Numbered from the stretch's first letter, positions 1 through 12,900 are shown. The stretch is DNA of 64,000 nucleotides from Onchidella celtica (GCA_963931925.1 OZ007569.1:17142545-17206544), one strand, 5' to 3'. The notes: generated from the letters alone by a model not told the origin. Program-made: numbers and translations.

Positions 1-145
1 CGAGAATCGAACTTCGTCGAGCATGGTCTCCTGGCAAAGCTAATCAGTTGTTTTTAATTGATGAAGTTCTTTCATCGAAGTACAACGTTTATTATATGGT
101 TTAATTTAAAAGCATTCATAATCAAGTAGAATGCGATATGAAGGC

Positions 146-281
<136 letters not shown>

Positions 282-800
282 TCAAAAAACATAAGGCAGG
301 TACATCTATCCAAAACTGAAGAATTTGGACTATTGGTCGACATTCGGAGTTTTTTTTTTTTTTTTTAATTGAATAAAATCGGGATTTGATCAAGTTACTT
401 ACCAAAAGACTTTTTGGTCCCGACCGTAATTAGACACTCTCAGTTCTTATTTTGATAGCAATTTAGTGAAATGTCTAGTCCCCAAAACTACCGGAATGGC
501 TGTTTTTATGACATCATCTTCCCGGCATTTATTGATTCAAATATCGCTGGCGCGTCATCTGGAATTCCTTCAGTTTTGGGTATTATCTTGCTGGCAGTTG
601 GTTGAAGTTTGATGTGGGCTTGGAAAGCACAAATATATCACAATCTTTGACCCCCTGCCGTGCAGGAAACTCTTGTTACCCCATCAGCATTCCATAGATA
701 GTCCTAGATAGTTTCTGTTGTTGTTTTTTTCTGCTTGTCTGAAGTGGGGAACATTATGAGTAAGGCAAGACTGTGGACATAGTGGTCTGCGAATGAATGG
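282..800. other. Non-coding stretch, no feature seen
   Basis: Contains a T-run near 350-366 and otherwise unremarkable sequence. I see no exon, repeat unit or terminal inverted repeat. It is probably intron of CPSF2, whose visible exons lie downstream on the same strand. Confidence 0.5.
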
Positions 801-1273
801 TAAACACTGGTCTTAGATCTGTACATTGTTAATGTAAACACTGGTCTTAGATCTGTACATTGTTAATGTAAACACTGGTCTTAGATCTGTACATTGTTAA
901 TGTAAACACTGGTCTTAGATCTGTACATTGTTAATGTAAACACTGGTCTTAGATCTGTACATTGTTAATGTAAACACTGGTCTTTGATCTGTACATTGTT
1001 AATGTAAACACTGGTCTTAGATCTGTACATTGTTAATGTAAACACTGGTCTTAGATCTGTACATTGTTAATGTAAACACTGGTCTTAGATCTGTACATTG
1101 TTAATGTAAACACTGGTCTTAGATCTGTACATTGTTAATGTAAACGCTGGTCTTAGATCTGTACATTGTTAATGTAAACACTGGTTAATGTAAACACTGG
1201 TCTTAGATCTGTACATTGTTAATGTAAACACTGGTCTTAGATCTGTACATTGTTAATGTAAACACTGGTCTTT
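801..1273. repeat. 34-bp tandem satellite, about 14 copies
   Basis: The unit runs TAAACACTGG, TCTTAGATCT, GTACATTGTT, AATG (34 bp). Copies are nearly identical and each carries AGATCT except one copy with TTGATCT. One copy near 1179-1196 is shortened to 16 bp, and one reads TAAACGCTGG. The very low divergence points to recent expansion or homogenisation. Confidence 0.95.
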
Positions 1274-1522
1274 ACGTTGGTCCCGTTTTTATTTATTTTC
1301 TGTTACTGTTATTTTCTCCGTCATAAACGTGTAATTTTGGGAGGAAATGAAACGGCCCAGAGGAATGAGATAACAGTGTCGCTTTTCTGAAGACGTTGAG
1401 GTTTCTTGGCTTGGTTTTCTTTCAGTAATGGTTTGTTTCTTTACTTGTTTGTTTGTGTGTATGTTTTATTTTGGAGGTAAATCTGAGAACAGGTTTGTTT
1501 CTTTCTGTGACAGATATACCTT

Positions 1523-2042
1523 TTGGCCGCGTTCTTTTTCACCGCTTTGGAAAGGTGCAAAACAACCGCCGTTCTTTCTCACCGCTTTGGAGAGGTGCAA
1601 AACAACCGCCGTTCTTTCTCACCGCTTTGGAGAGGTGCAAAACAACCGCCGTTCTTTCTCACCGCTTTGGAGAGGTGCAAAACAACGTCGTTGTTGGCCG
1701 CGTTCTTTCTCACAGCTTTGGAGAGGTACAAAACAACCGCCTTTCTTTCTCACCGCTTTGGAGAGGTGCAAAACAACCGCCGTTCTTTCTCACCGCTTTA
1801 GAGAGGTGCAAAACAACGTCGTTGTTGGCCGCGTTCTTTCTCACCGCTTTGGAGAGGTGCAAAACAACCGCCGTTCTTTCTCACCGCTTTGGAGAGGTGC
1901 AAAACAACCGTCGTTCTTTCTCACCGCTTTGGAAAGGTGCAAAACAACCGTCGTTCTTTCTCACCGCCTTGGAGAGGTACAAAACAACCGTCGTTCTTTC
2001 TCACCGCTTTGGAGAGGTGCAAAACAACCGCCGTTCCTTCTC
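1523..2042. repeat. 40-bp minisatellite with a longer variant unit
   Basis: The basic unit is ACCGCTTTGG, AGAGGTGCAA, AACAACCGCC, GTTCTTTCTC (40 bp). Two or three units carry an extra GTCGTTGTTGGCCGC-type segment (near 1685-1700 and 1816-1832). Since 40 is not a multiple of three and the unit has no stop codon, all three + frames stay open and give similar repeated peptides. That pattern argues against real coding. Confidence 0.93.
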
Positions 2043-4472
2043 GATGTTCATTTTGCTACAAATTCGATCCTCGAGTTTTCTCTTTCTGGATTTGTTTTCT
2101 CCTTCAAGCGTCTCGGAATTTGAGATTGAAAAACAAATGTATGTTGACTCTTCAAAGACTTTCAACGCTCGTGAGAAGTCGTCAAAACTTACAAACGAAC
2201 TTCCAACCTTCATAACAAAACAGGTGAAATTTCAAGTTTTAAAATTGAGTATACTGCCCTTCGCAAATGAATCAGTGAATATTGACGATTAACGAGATCA
2301 ACTAATCAAGTGCAGATGTGTGACTCTGAGTAAACCTAGACTCCTTTGTATCGTTTATAAACCAGCGGGCGAAAGTGAAGTATAGTCACAACAATGTGTT
2401 TGCGCATGCGGAAAAGGCGGTGTGAAAAAACGTTGGTTTTTATACACGGCTGAGAAGTGGTGCAAAAGGACAGTGCGATACATTTTAGTCTATGCCTGAC
2501 AATAGGCCCCAGAGCAGTCTTAATCTTGTATTGAAATTCACTAACCCTGCTGTACTGCGGTAAGAATGAAAGTTTGCCTTTTTGTAAAACAACAAATGCA
2601 TTTCTTAGCGGATTTCGTTAACCGTGGAAAAACTCTTTCATTTGATAGTTATGTACAGACATAGAGACACAACTGAATTCTTTAGATTTACAAAAACCAC
2701 AGCTATATGTGGCTTTCTGTGTTTTTCTGAATGAAATGAGTCTTCTTGCAGTTTTGACTAAGAAATAGCAATCAACAGAAGTAGTAGCAATCAATGCTTT
2801 AAATGGAATTTTAATCAGTACAGTGGTTGAACACACACACACACACACTTATATACACAAACTGAAGGAGAAGAGGCGGAACTTCTGGTGAAGCGCAGGT
2901 TCTGTGACATCAAATGCAACGAACCAGTAGGAGAGTCTGGACGCCAGCTCCACCTAGGCCAGACACACCATCGATGTGGCGGAACGAGTTATTTTAACCA
3001 CCGTTTTGTCACTATGAGCAGTCGCCTCGCATCCTGATAAATGAACAATTATTTCCAGATCCTTGTCTGTGCAATGGCGAGAGCGAGAGATACAGAAGAA
3101 TGATTGAGCAGTCTAGGCCGCAGACACAAAATTGGAAAAACGAATCAGATGGAAAAGGTTAATCGCAACGGATGAGAGTCGAAAAAAGACCGTATCTGTT
3201 TTCTTGTATGCGCCAAACTGCGTCCTTGTCAGGTTGTGCTGTGAAATGGAATACGATAATCAACCATTTGCGCTTGTGTTTAGGTGTAAACAAAGATACT
3301 AGTTACGATAAGATGGGACAGCTGGCGCTCTTTACGTGCACAGATTTGGCGGCGCCACTGTGCGGTGAAAGCGCTGAAGTTATAAACAATGGCGTACTTT
3401 ACAAAGCCAATGTAGAGGAAATATTAATTTGAGGTTTGTTATCCGTTTACCTATCACTGCGGGCCTTGATTGAAATAGCTGACTTTGGAATTATAACTTC
3501 TGCCTCTATAGGGAAAGGAAACTCCAGCTTTTTGTTGTTATTTTTTTCAGTTGCGGTCGCACTGAAAATACCGTATTATCAATTTATCACCATAGAAAGC
3601 TTTTTTTTTTCATGCAGTGCGCCACGGGCCTCGCCCCCACGCCCCGCACAAACTTTCTGCGCCTTTCTCTTTAGATGCGCAAAGAATGGATTTTGTCCCA
3701 TGTATCTAACTTTTCAGCAGCGCTGCTCGCTGTCTGCAAATGAACAAAACTCAAAAAGTATCGTTAGTTTTAGCGACAGAAGTTGATACGTGTCTTTTCA
3801 GTTGCATCTGGTTTCATCCTTGTCATTCCGTACGACAAGACAGTTGGGACTTTCCTTTTAACAAGACGGTGGGACTTTTCCTTTATCAATACTGTTAACA
3901 TGTTCTTAGACCCAGTACACATCACACTGGGGCTTTTTCTTTACCGGTAGGGCGAGACTTTCCCTTCAACATGACAGTGGGAGTGGGACTTTCAATTTAA
4001 GAAAATAAGGACTTTCCCTTTGTCCATACGATGGGGCTTCCTCTTTAACCAGAGCATCCCCGGAGGACCTAGGAGATAGTTTACATCACTGGCATGTCTT
4101 TCATTCATGAACGCCACGTGACGACCACTGACAAGGTTATCGATCGCTGTTACCTAAGCATGTGATCTAATGCTTATTGCTAAGGTCTGATGATGTCATA
4201 CCTCCGCCGGCTTCCGGCTGTACCTCCTTTTGGGACAGGGTAAAGATTTGGCTGGGTTTTTCCGATGGCCCAGCCTTGATCCCCATATTTAGCCATGTTA
4301 TATCAGAAGCGATGGTGAGTACATAGGATTAGCACGCAAAGCTTAACCCAGGTCTGAACAAGGCCACATAACAATGGATTAAACGTCACAGCCTGAGTTA
4401 ACTCTCTAGGCCCGGCCCCCATTTCTGCTGGTGGGAATAATTATTTTGATTTGTGAGAATTCGTTCTTAGAG
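2043..4472. other. Non-coding stretch with a short (CA)n
   Basis: A (CA)9 run lies at 2831-2848. Short open frames at 3172-3432 and 3436-3786 resemble nothing I know and lack splice-bounded structure. I see no terminal repeats or exons. Probably CPSF2 intron. Confidence 0.45.
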
Positions 4473-4599
4473 GCATAATGAAGGGATGATTGGGCATAAT
4501 TAAGGGATGATTGGGCATAATTAAGGGATGATTGGGCATAATTAAGGGATGATTGGGCATAATGAAGGGATGATTGGGCATAATTAAGGGATGATTGGG
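4473..4599. repeat. 21-bp tandem repeat, about 6 copies
   Basis: The unit is GCATAATTAAGGGATGATTG plus G (21 bp). Copies vary only at the TTAA/TGAA position. A 21-bp unit keeps a frame open on the - strand (repeated AQSSLNY), which is an artefact of the repeat. Confidence 0.93.
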
Positions 4600-4977
4600 C
4601 CTTTAGTTTGCGAGATTCGCTGCCCTTGGCATTGCACCTCACTTTTCTTGTTTTTATTTTTCTTGTTGTGGTAGAGATTTGTTGTCTGGTTTTTGTATAG
4701 AATGTTTGCCGGGGCAGCGGCCCTGTTCGGCCTGCTCTTCTCGACTTTTGACTGCCAAGGTACCATTAACGTGCCCAATGTGCACACGGGCCGTCCGAGT
4801 TTTTCGTCCATATCCGAGGAGACTAGGTGCTCGATCTTACCTACCTACTAAAGGATCAGGGACAGGAATTTTTTTCTGGGAAAATGGGAAACATGCCTGC
4901 ACCGACCGGGGATCCGGATCGAACCGGGTACCTTAGGCATGAGAGGCGAGTGCCTTACCTCCAGGCCACCGTGTCTC
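4600..4977 (-). mobile_element. tRNA-derived SINE, copy A
   Basis: On the - strand the element starts with a tRNA-like head: A-box-like TGGCCTGGAGG and B-box-like GGTTCGATCC. It continues through a shared body containing GGCCCGTGTGCAC and GGCCGCTGCCC-type segments and ends in a T-rich/A-rich 3' part with TGCCAAGGGC. The same sequence recurs at 35549-35912, 40421-40789, 43432-43565 and 58349-58688. No clear target duplication was found for this copy. Confidence 0.8.
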
Positions 4978-5444
4978 TCAGAATTAAAGGGTTTTGGTGA
5001 TTAATGGGTTGATTTATTGTGTATATCGTAGAAACTACAAAAAAATAGCTTTTCTCACTTTGAGCTCTAGCGCGAACTGCAGTCGAGGTTGATAAATTTC
5101 TGTGTATCACTGATGATACATGAAGCCCAGAGTCTTTTGCGTCCGTTTTGACTCGTGCAGGAAGTCTATCTGCCCGCCAGCAGACCCAAGGACAGGTTTG
5201 TCGTGCCCGGACTACGGACTAGTGAGTCAGAGTTGTTTCAGTCTTTTCAGTCTCTCCAGAGTACGAGATCCGTTTTTAAGTCTGTAGTCCACTTCTCATA
5301 CCCAAACAGGCAAAACAGACATGATTCAGTGCGCTACATGTCTTATAGAGAATTGGGTTTGGGGGGGGGGGAGGGGCTAAACCTGCCAGATTCCGATCAT
5401 TCAGCTATCTGGCGGTCGGTACGCTTGTATTTGTTGTTGTTTTT

Positions 5445-5640
5445 CATCATTTATCTGTCTGTCTATCCATCCGTCCATCCATCCATCCATCCATCCGTCC
5501 GTCCATCCGTCCGTTTGTCTGCCTGTCTGTCTGTCCAGTGTGTGTCTGTCTGTCTTTCTATCCATCTACTCTATCTGTCCATTTATCTTTTTATATTTCT
5601 ATCTAATGCTATCTATCCGTCCGTCTATCTAGTGTTCCAT
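5445..5640. repeat. Degenerate TGTC/TATC/CATC tetranucleotide tract
   Basis: Interspersed TCTG, TCCA and TCTA tetramers. The open frame across it ([11 protein letters not shown]-type peptide) is produced by the repeat. Confidence 0.85.
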
Positions 5641-6388
5641 AATATTATATAATAATAATTAAGCATCTGTCAGTCTTCCTGTCTCACTGTTTGTAGGTCT
5701 CCTAGTCTATATCTCAACGTGACCTACAAAGCTATGCATACAGCGGTACTAACTCTATTTGTCCATCAACCATTCATACCAAGACTACTCCCTCTACGTG
5801 TTATAGTACAGATGTGTCAATACTCCCAGTGCTGCGAAGACAGTCTTTCTCCTCGTTAAGCGCTAAAAGGAGCCGCCAACCGGTTGATACGTATTTCATT
5901 ACTGCAGCCGTCCTGAACGTCATTATCTGGGTCATCTTGGTGCATACCGTGACTGGGCATGAGTTCGTCTTCTGAGAAAGTTACACAAACCCCAGAGGAG
6001 GAAACTGGAGAAGTGGACGGGAGGAGTGTCTCGTGTGAGAAGTGGATTCTGGTTACACCGACGGACCAGATAAAGGGCTCTATCTAGACAAGCCTGATTG
6101 CATAAATTTTAAGACCGTCTGATTGGTTAGTCTTCCCCGAGAGGATTGGCTCTGCTCTGTTCGGCAATGTGGCTCGGTAGCATTGTATTAACGCAGAGGT
6201 TCTTAAGCAGTGCGTCAGTGTACCAGCAAGGGTCCACATTATGAGGGCTTTCTGAGGCTATGAACTGTGGAGACTATTTCGTATGTGTAATATATAGTTG
6301 TGTTTTGTGTGCGGTTGTCCAGACTATGTGTTGTAATTTCACCAGATTCTTGAATGTTCCATAACTCACATGAGACTGAGACAAAATT

Positions 6389-6630
6389 GTCACCGCTCCT
6401 TAAGACTGCAGTAACTCAGAAATTCGAAAATTCGATTTTTATATATGTTCAACTACATTCAAAGCCGCATCGAATGATCTTGGTTACAGACTCCTAAATC
6501 GAAAAATAATCAAGTAGCAAACTTTCAAAAAGCCATCGTCACTACACCAGTTGTACTAAAATAAAACGGTTTTTTGCTTGCTCCTGAAAAGTAGTCAAAA
6601 CCAGTTACTACAGTTTTGAGGAACGGTGAC
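6389..6630. mobile_element. Short MITE with GTCACCG termini (copy 1)
   Basis: It begins GTCACCGCTCCTTAA and ends TTGAGGAACGGTGAC, so the 15-bp ends are inverted repeats with two mismatches. The 242-bp interior has a related copy at 32495-32787, sharing GACTGCAGTAA, TCAACTACATTCAAAGC and AAAACCAGTTACTACAG. No coding capacity and no convincing target duplication. Superfamily unresolved. Confidence 0.7.
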
Positions 6631-7345
6631 CTTGTATAAAGTCGTTTCTGTAGAATTTTGTCCAGCATCATATTCGTTACATTTGAAGGATGTGATTTTA
6701 AGTGTGTGTTTCATAATGAAACTTTTCTCCAAGTTATCATCCCATCAAAATTTCTAAACATACTTTGAACCACTTGGATTTCCTGTGCTATTTCACAAGT
6801 AATTGCTGCGCACTGGATTGCGTGGCCTTGCGCTGTCATCTATCACAGTGGCGTGGGAGGAAGTGCTTTCCGAACGCCGTAAATCAAATGTCAACTGAAA
6901 AGGAAAAAGAAGAATTTGTACCAACTGACCTCATAATTATCACGAGAGCCTCTTAGGCATTAAACGGATCGTGGCACAGTGCGGCTTTCTGGATGCTGCC
7001 CGTAATATTTGGTAATTGAATTAATTTAAATTAAATTAAATTAAACTGAATTAAACAATAACCTGACTGGGTGAGCGGTTTGCGTGACTGTGACAAGCGA
7101 AAACAAAAAGTTGATTGATTGTCTGAATGATTGGAACGCCATTTTGCGAAGTCTTCACGTGGACGCAGCACAGCGCGTCTTGTCCTCACTGTAAGAGGCT
7201 AAGATCCACAACTTGACTTGAAGAAGTGTATACCGTACACACTTACAAAAAACTCTTTACCAATCTGCACAAAGCAACTTTTGAGGATTTTTACTGGTGA
7301 AGTAAAGTTTATACGGAACTGTTTAATTCTATTTGTGAAATGTAA

Positions 7346-7553
7346 CCCTTTGAATACTGACGCCGTGAAAGTTAGGTTTTTCCCAAATCCAGTTTATATT
7401 AAGATTCACGTATTTCAGTTATTTTCAATGGTAAATATGAATCTTAATCAGGCTATTGGTCTACATATTTAAAAGCTAGTAATGGAGGAACCAGACCTGT
7501 AATTGACGCAGCAGTAAAGAGTTAACAGCAATGCTGTTTCAGTACTGAAAGGG
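7346..7553. mobile_element. piggyBac-like MITE (208 bp)
   Basis: The ends are CCCTTTGAATACTGA and, inverted, CCCTTTCAGTACTGA (13 of 15 match). The right flank is TTAA and the left flank GTAA, consistent with a slightly decayed TTAA target duplication, the piggyBac hallmark. No transposase reading frame; non-autonomous. Confidence 0.6.
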
Positions 7554-8094
7554 TTAAATTGCTGAAGCTCTGAATACCAAATATGAATAAAGTAACCCCC
7601 CCCCCCTCCCCAGCTGTAATACAATCTTTGGGCTGTCATGTACTACAAGCACGCTAAATGTGACTCTTTTCTTCTTTTTAAGTCGAGTTACCGTGCTGCT
7701 CCCGATCTGAAGATCGGGGTTGGCCGGTACAGAGGAATTTATGAGGAATTTTTGTTTAATCTTTGCAATGTTTTTTTTCTCGCTTTTTTTTTTTTTTGTT
7801 CGTCTGTTCCGTCCTTGTCTTTGTCATCCGGCTGTCCCGTCCGATTGCCATCTAATGCCCGAGGCCCGGGGACATTATTAGAGAAACAATTTTAGAGTTG
7901 GATTGAAATTTGGACAGGGTTATGATGACCTGTCGCTCAAACCTTCTGAAAGCCTGTGATCGTCATTTGCATTGAACATGTTGTTTTAGCATGATCGATT
8001 TGTTGGTCGATTGTTGTTGTTGTTTTTTGTAGTTGTTGTTTTGTTTTGTTTTGTTTTTTGGTGATTGTTAAATGTGGGAGACAAAACAAAGATC

Positions 8095-8096
<2 letters not shown>

Positions 8097-8169
<73 letters not shown>
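8097..8169. repeat. (TATC)n microsatellite, left half
   Basis: A pure tetranucleotide array broken by the solo LTR at 8170-9304. The same repeat resumes at 9305. Confidence 0.95.
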
Positions 8170-8170
<1 letters not shown>

Positions 8171-9304
8171 GTCACAAATCCCAGACTGGGAAATGTAATA
8201 ATTATGACAGGACAACAATCACGAACGAACAAGTATAACACTTAACAGAACAACCAAACAGACTCACACATTTATTATACATAAAAATAAAGATATACGT
8301 GCATTACATTATTCACTTCAAATACCATCCAATGGTCAGCACTCCCGACATTCATTCCTCTACGGGTCCACAACCCGATAATACTTTCTAAAATATGCTC
8401 TGGCCTCAGCCTCACATCTATATATATATTACTTACTGGCCTCTCTTATTGGCTCCTGCTCAACCTAATCTCCGTATCTCAATCTCCCCTCGGGGTCTTA
8501 ATAGCACATTAATATTTCAATAGCACATTATATTCTCAATGGCACATTAACATCTTAATAGCACATTAACATCTTAATAACAACGTCCCTGTCTGTGGCC
8601 AGACTGCCACGACTCATGTGCTCCCGCTGTCCTGCGCGACAGCTTCACTCAGGCGGCCTGTGGGTAGCCTTCTGCCCAACCCCGGCACAAGTCCGCTCAC
8701 CGCGGGTGGCTTCTCTGCCCGACCCCGGCACCTATAAGAATAACATTACATTTCTATAACACCATACAATTACTATCCACTTCACCACTCCTTACGAACC
8801 ATCAAGCGTACACACAACAGTCCACCTTTCACTCACCACACCTCTTACGGTAACACACCTCCACCGTACCACCTAGCACTCAAGACTCGCTACGAATCCA
8901 TGATCCGAACTTACATCTATCGCTCATTGCGCACATCTCTATACACAGTAATCACTGACTTTCACATTCCTCACATATAACTTATTTACATCATGGTCAT
9001 AGGAGAATATAGTACCTCAATCATCATAATTATAAATCATAGTTCAACCTACCAGTCATCACTGGAAAACACACAATAATCTCCCGACTGCTCTCTTCAC
9101 GTCTGTCCCCTTGGACTTTCTTAACTTACAGTGACTTTTCACTACACAAGATTTACCTCATCGCCTTCACTTTACTCACGTCTTGCACGCTTCCACGTTA
9201 ACCAACAGAAGTCCATATAGGTGAGCAGCCTCACTATCCCGTGAGTCAATCCTACACTTCCATGCCCCCGTAATCCTTGAATCTCGCTCACTCCACTCGT
9301 GGCA
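8170..9304. mobile_element. Solo LTR (retrotransposon relic) inside (TATC)n
   Basis: This 1135-bp segment starts TGTCACAAATCCCAG and ends at CTCACTCCACTCG plus a CA terminus, flanked on both sides by TATCT (8165-8169 and 9305-9309), a 5-bp target duplication. It matches a second copy at 33606-34794 along most of its length. No internal retrotransposon region is present, so it is a solo LTR left by recombination. The family is LTR retrotransposon, Gypsy or Pao type not decided. Divergence between the copies suggests moderate age. Confidence 0.85.
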
Positions 9305-9690
9305 TATCTATCTATCTATCTATCTGTCTATCTGTCTGTCTATCTGCTTTCTCTCTGTGTGACTGCCTGTCTATCTGTTTATCTATCTGTCTATCTATCT
9401 ATCTGTCTGTCTATCTATCTGTCTGCCTGTTTTCCTATCTATCTATCTGTCTTTCTATGCCTCTGTCTGTCTGTCTATCTATCTGTCTATCTATCTATCT
9501 ATCTATATGTCTATCTATCTTTCTATGCATCTGTCTATCTATCTATCTAACTATCTCTCTATCTATCTATCTATCTATTTATCTATCTATCTGTCTATCT
9601 ATCTGTCTGTCTGTCTGTCCGTCAGTCCACCCGTCTATCCATGCACCACTGTCTATCTGTCTGTCTGCCCGTCCGTCCGCCCGCCTATCC
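9305..9690. repeat. (TATC)/(TGTC) microsatellite, right half
   Basis: Continuation of the array at 8097-8169, becoming mixed TATC/TGTC and then GTCC/CATC. Open frames here (repeated YLSI/CLSV) are repeat artefacts. Confidence 0.93.
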
Positions 9691-9777
9691 ACCCAAGTCT
9701 GTCTGTATCATAAATACAAGAATGCTAGCTAATACTGTCAATGTTAACATTACTCGGTACTATTTGTACTCCTACAG

Positions 9778-9920
9778 ATATCTCCGAGGTGCCCACCAAG
9801 TGTATCCACTCCACGGTTACCCTGGACATCAATGCTCGTGTCCTGTTCATTGACTTCGAAGGGCGCTCAGACGGAAGGTCCATCAAGAAATATCTGGCTC
9901 AGATCAAGCCCAAACAACTG
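9778..9920 (+). CDS. CPSF2: CPSF2 exon (VPTKC...KPKQL)
   Basis: The acceptor CTCCTACAG precedes 9778 and the donor GTAATT follows 9920. The first two bases complete an Asp codon, then the exon reads [15 protein letters not shown] and onward to KPKQL. It holds the degenerate beta-CASP motif EGRSD. It is the first CPSF2 exon in the window. Confidence 0.92.
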
Positions 9921-12900
9921 GTAATTAAAATCATTAATGCTCTTGGTGTAATTGGTGTAATTGCTGTAATAAATAGTGTACGGGGGATTTCAGTGTGTAA
10001 TGTAACATAAGAATTAGCTTGTATAGCGCTCATATCCACACAAAAACAAAAACACGATGTGCTTGAAGGTGCTGGAGTAAAATGTGGAACAGGATTGACA
10101 TAAGATCAGTCCATCATACTCCCACTCACACACAGTAACACAACTTAATACAGACTCATCCTCAAACCTCTGAGAGGGACATCATTCAGATTCAAAGAAA
10201 GCAGTATTAAAAATTTAAGTTTTGAGTCTATTTTTGAATGTGATGATGTTTTCACTGTCAATGCTAATGTTGTTCTATAAGTTAGGCCCACCAATAGAAA
10301 AAGTTTTTTCACCAAGCGACGGCGTGACTGTGGGGCATCTCAAGAAGTTTTCCATCAATAGCATACAGATTGATAATTGATATGATTTAATTAACACTGT
10401 TTGTTTTGCCAGCTCTATAATAATTTATTTCGTTACCACAAAATACTTTTCATTGCCGTTTGTTTACTTGTTGTTTGTTGTTGTTGTTGTGTTATTGTTT
10501 GTTTTGCTCTTTGTAAAATATTTCGTAACTGTTTAGAACAGCGTCACAGTTAGTAATGCGATAATTCCACAGTGATAAGTAAGCTGGTCTTTCTGCATGA
10601 ACTTGTTTTAGGGTAGTGTTTCTCAGCCTTTTTTGGCCCATGTCCCACTTCAGTTATCCCCAAAACGAGGTCTCCCCCGCCCCCTCATGATTGGAAAAAG
10701 TTAAGTGTACAGTAAGGATACAGGAAGTTTATCTATGCAGTTAAGTTAAAGTACACTATGAAATTAAGATTTCTATGTAAACTCTCTATGTCCCATTGTG
10801 ACATCTCATGCTCCACCAAAATACTGCCAGACCCCACCGGCGGGGCGTACACCTTGAGAAACACTGTGTAGTGGGATATAAAAATAAAAATGTGTAATGA
10901 AATTAAGCTTGAGGCTCCCAAATATGATTATGAAAGTCTCGGGGATTTATGTAGAAGTTAAGGAAGGCTGAATGGTTTTGCTTACTGTCGCCTGGTGTTG
11001 GTTATTGTGGCCAATTTTGTATGAGACTCGCGCGGCCACTTGTGGGCGTGACGCCTGGAGAAAGGAGAATGAAAATCCCGCGGACCATGTGACGTAGGCA
11101 CCCCGGGCCCCCTTGTCACGCGCGCGAGGGTACTCGGAGAGTGGACCTAACCTAATGTACGACCAATCCGTACGGCCACACTATTGATCCCTATCTGACC
11201 TGCGATGAATGCGCAATGAACTTCTTCATGGGGCCGCTCGTTTGCCAGTGATCCGCTCAAATTGGAAAGTCGTTTCTCGGCTTCTGGCTGTCTTAAGCTG
11301 GAAGCCTTTTGCACCCTTATGATTATCTTCTTTTCTTTTTTAACCCTTTACTCGCCATCGCTGGAAAGTCACGATTTTTATTTTCCTTGTTACTTTTAGA
11401 TATTATGATTTATGCAGTGGTTTCACTCTTTGAATATTGCTGACCCTATCATAAAACCGGACAAGTGCAAAGGGCTCTATTTAAGAAGGGGGGAGAAAAA
11501 AATGTGTACAAAAATTTATTCCTTACCTCAAATAGATTTTAACTATAAACCTTTGAAATATTGTACTGTCATTTCATCAGTAGAAACAATAACATTCGTT
11601 CAAGAAGTTTATAGAATATTTTGTCCTCTGCGGTTGTGGGAATCTTAGCCGCTTTCGTGATATGGCCGGCGACATCATCTTCTTCTTCTTTGTTATAGTC
11701 AAGTACCCAGACTAAAGCATTTTATTTATTTTTTTGCACTTCGTTATTTTTGTTTTTGTTGTTGTTGTTTCATTTTTCGTCTGTTTCTTCTTATCTCCTA
11801 CCTTTCTTCAGTGGTGCATTCTCACCCAGACTAGATTATCGAGATGGGTCTTTCCTATGAAGTCCTTCTTCAGCTGCAAGTCCTCTGTCTATTCCCGTAG
11901 TTTTGCCACGGTATTTTTTTTCAGTGAGCCATGTTTCCTATGTTAAAACAGCATTTTATGGTGAACAGAAATATGAATCTACATAGTGGAACATGTTCAT
12001 TTTCTTCACATGACTTTCAATTTTGTATAATTTTACAAGTTCCATTGCAGTTGACAATTCACGAATCTGCATTGCTGGTATTGAAATGGTTAATGTTTTG
12101 TTTCGCTTTTTTGTTGTTGTTTTTTCAAATTCAAGAGTCAGAGATAAGAAAAGTTATCAATATCTGAAGGCCGAGGTATTGGAGGAAGCGGGAGTACGAG
12201 ATTGATTACAAAGGACCCTAATATAGCCAACTCGCTTGACATTCCCAACACCTTATTGGCTCTCTTCCCCCGGCCCAAACTCATTAGTTACGAAGACTCG
12301 TGAGGATTTGGGCGTGTACAAGGAAGAGAGATTTATTTGATTGGACTGAGGAAGGCCGAAAATTACCTAATCACTGCATTTATCACATTCCAGATTGGGT
12401 GTGGCTGAAGGGTGATATGCGTTCAGTATAATTATCATATCAGTGACGTTGTTCAGCATAATAATGTTGGAATCACTGCAGGCAACGCGCCTGCTGGTAC
12501 ACTTAAGTTCGTAGGAAAGTTGTTCCTTGCCCTGAAAATCTTCAGTCACACAAAGTGGCCAGAAAATAAGCAGGGATCGGCCACTCTTATAAAAAATTAG
12601 GTGTTTTTTTTTTAACGAAACAGCGCAACGAAATGACCATGTCCGGATGATTAAAACAGTAATGAGGAAATCATACGCTAATCTCAGTTTTTGATCCCGT
12701 TTGTGACCTGGTCGCACTGGGAGCCTACCGCCATATTGAATTATGTATGATTATGGGCTGCATCGTTTCATTATTTATTGAGTGAGTGGGTGAGTGAGTG
12801 ATGGTGGAGATAACGAAGGAGAGACGTGCCGAAAGTCTTTCTGTTTTCTTTATTTCTGGTAGACTTGTTCAAAATAGAGCAGAGAAGAGCGGGAAATGTA

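Noticed and set aside
1-50. tRNA-like 3' half on the minus strand (AGTTCGATTCTCG)
   Set aside because: The T-stem does not pair properly and the upstream half is absent; at most a SINE scrap cut by the window edge.
1428-2292. Overlapping long + strand frames with repeated LWRGAKQ, RFGEVQNN and ALERCKTT peptides
   Set aside because: The same 40-bp repeat read in three phases; no splice or start context.
9277-9853. Cys/Leu/Ser/Tyr-rich frames (YLSVCLS type)
   Set aside because: Products of TATC/TGTC repeats. The same applies at 5155-5652 and 15554-16036.
11030-11130. GC-rich patch suspected of being a CpG promoter
   Set aside because: Only about 100 bases, mid-intron, with no exon downstream.
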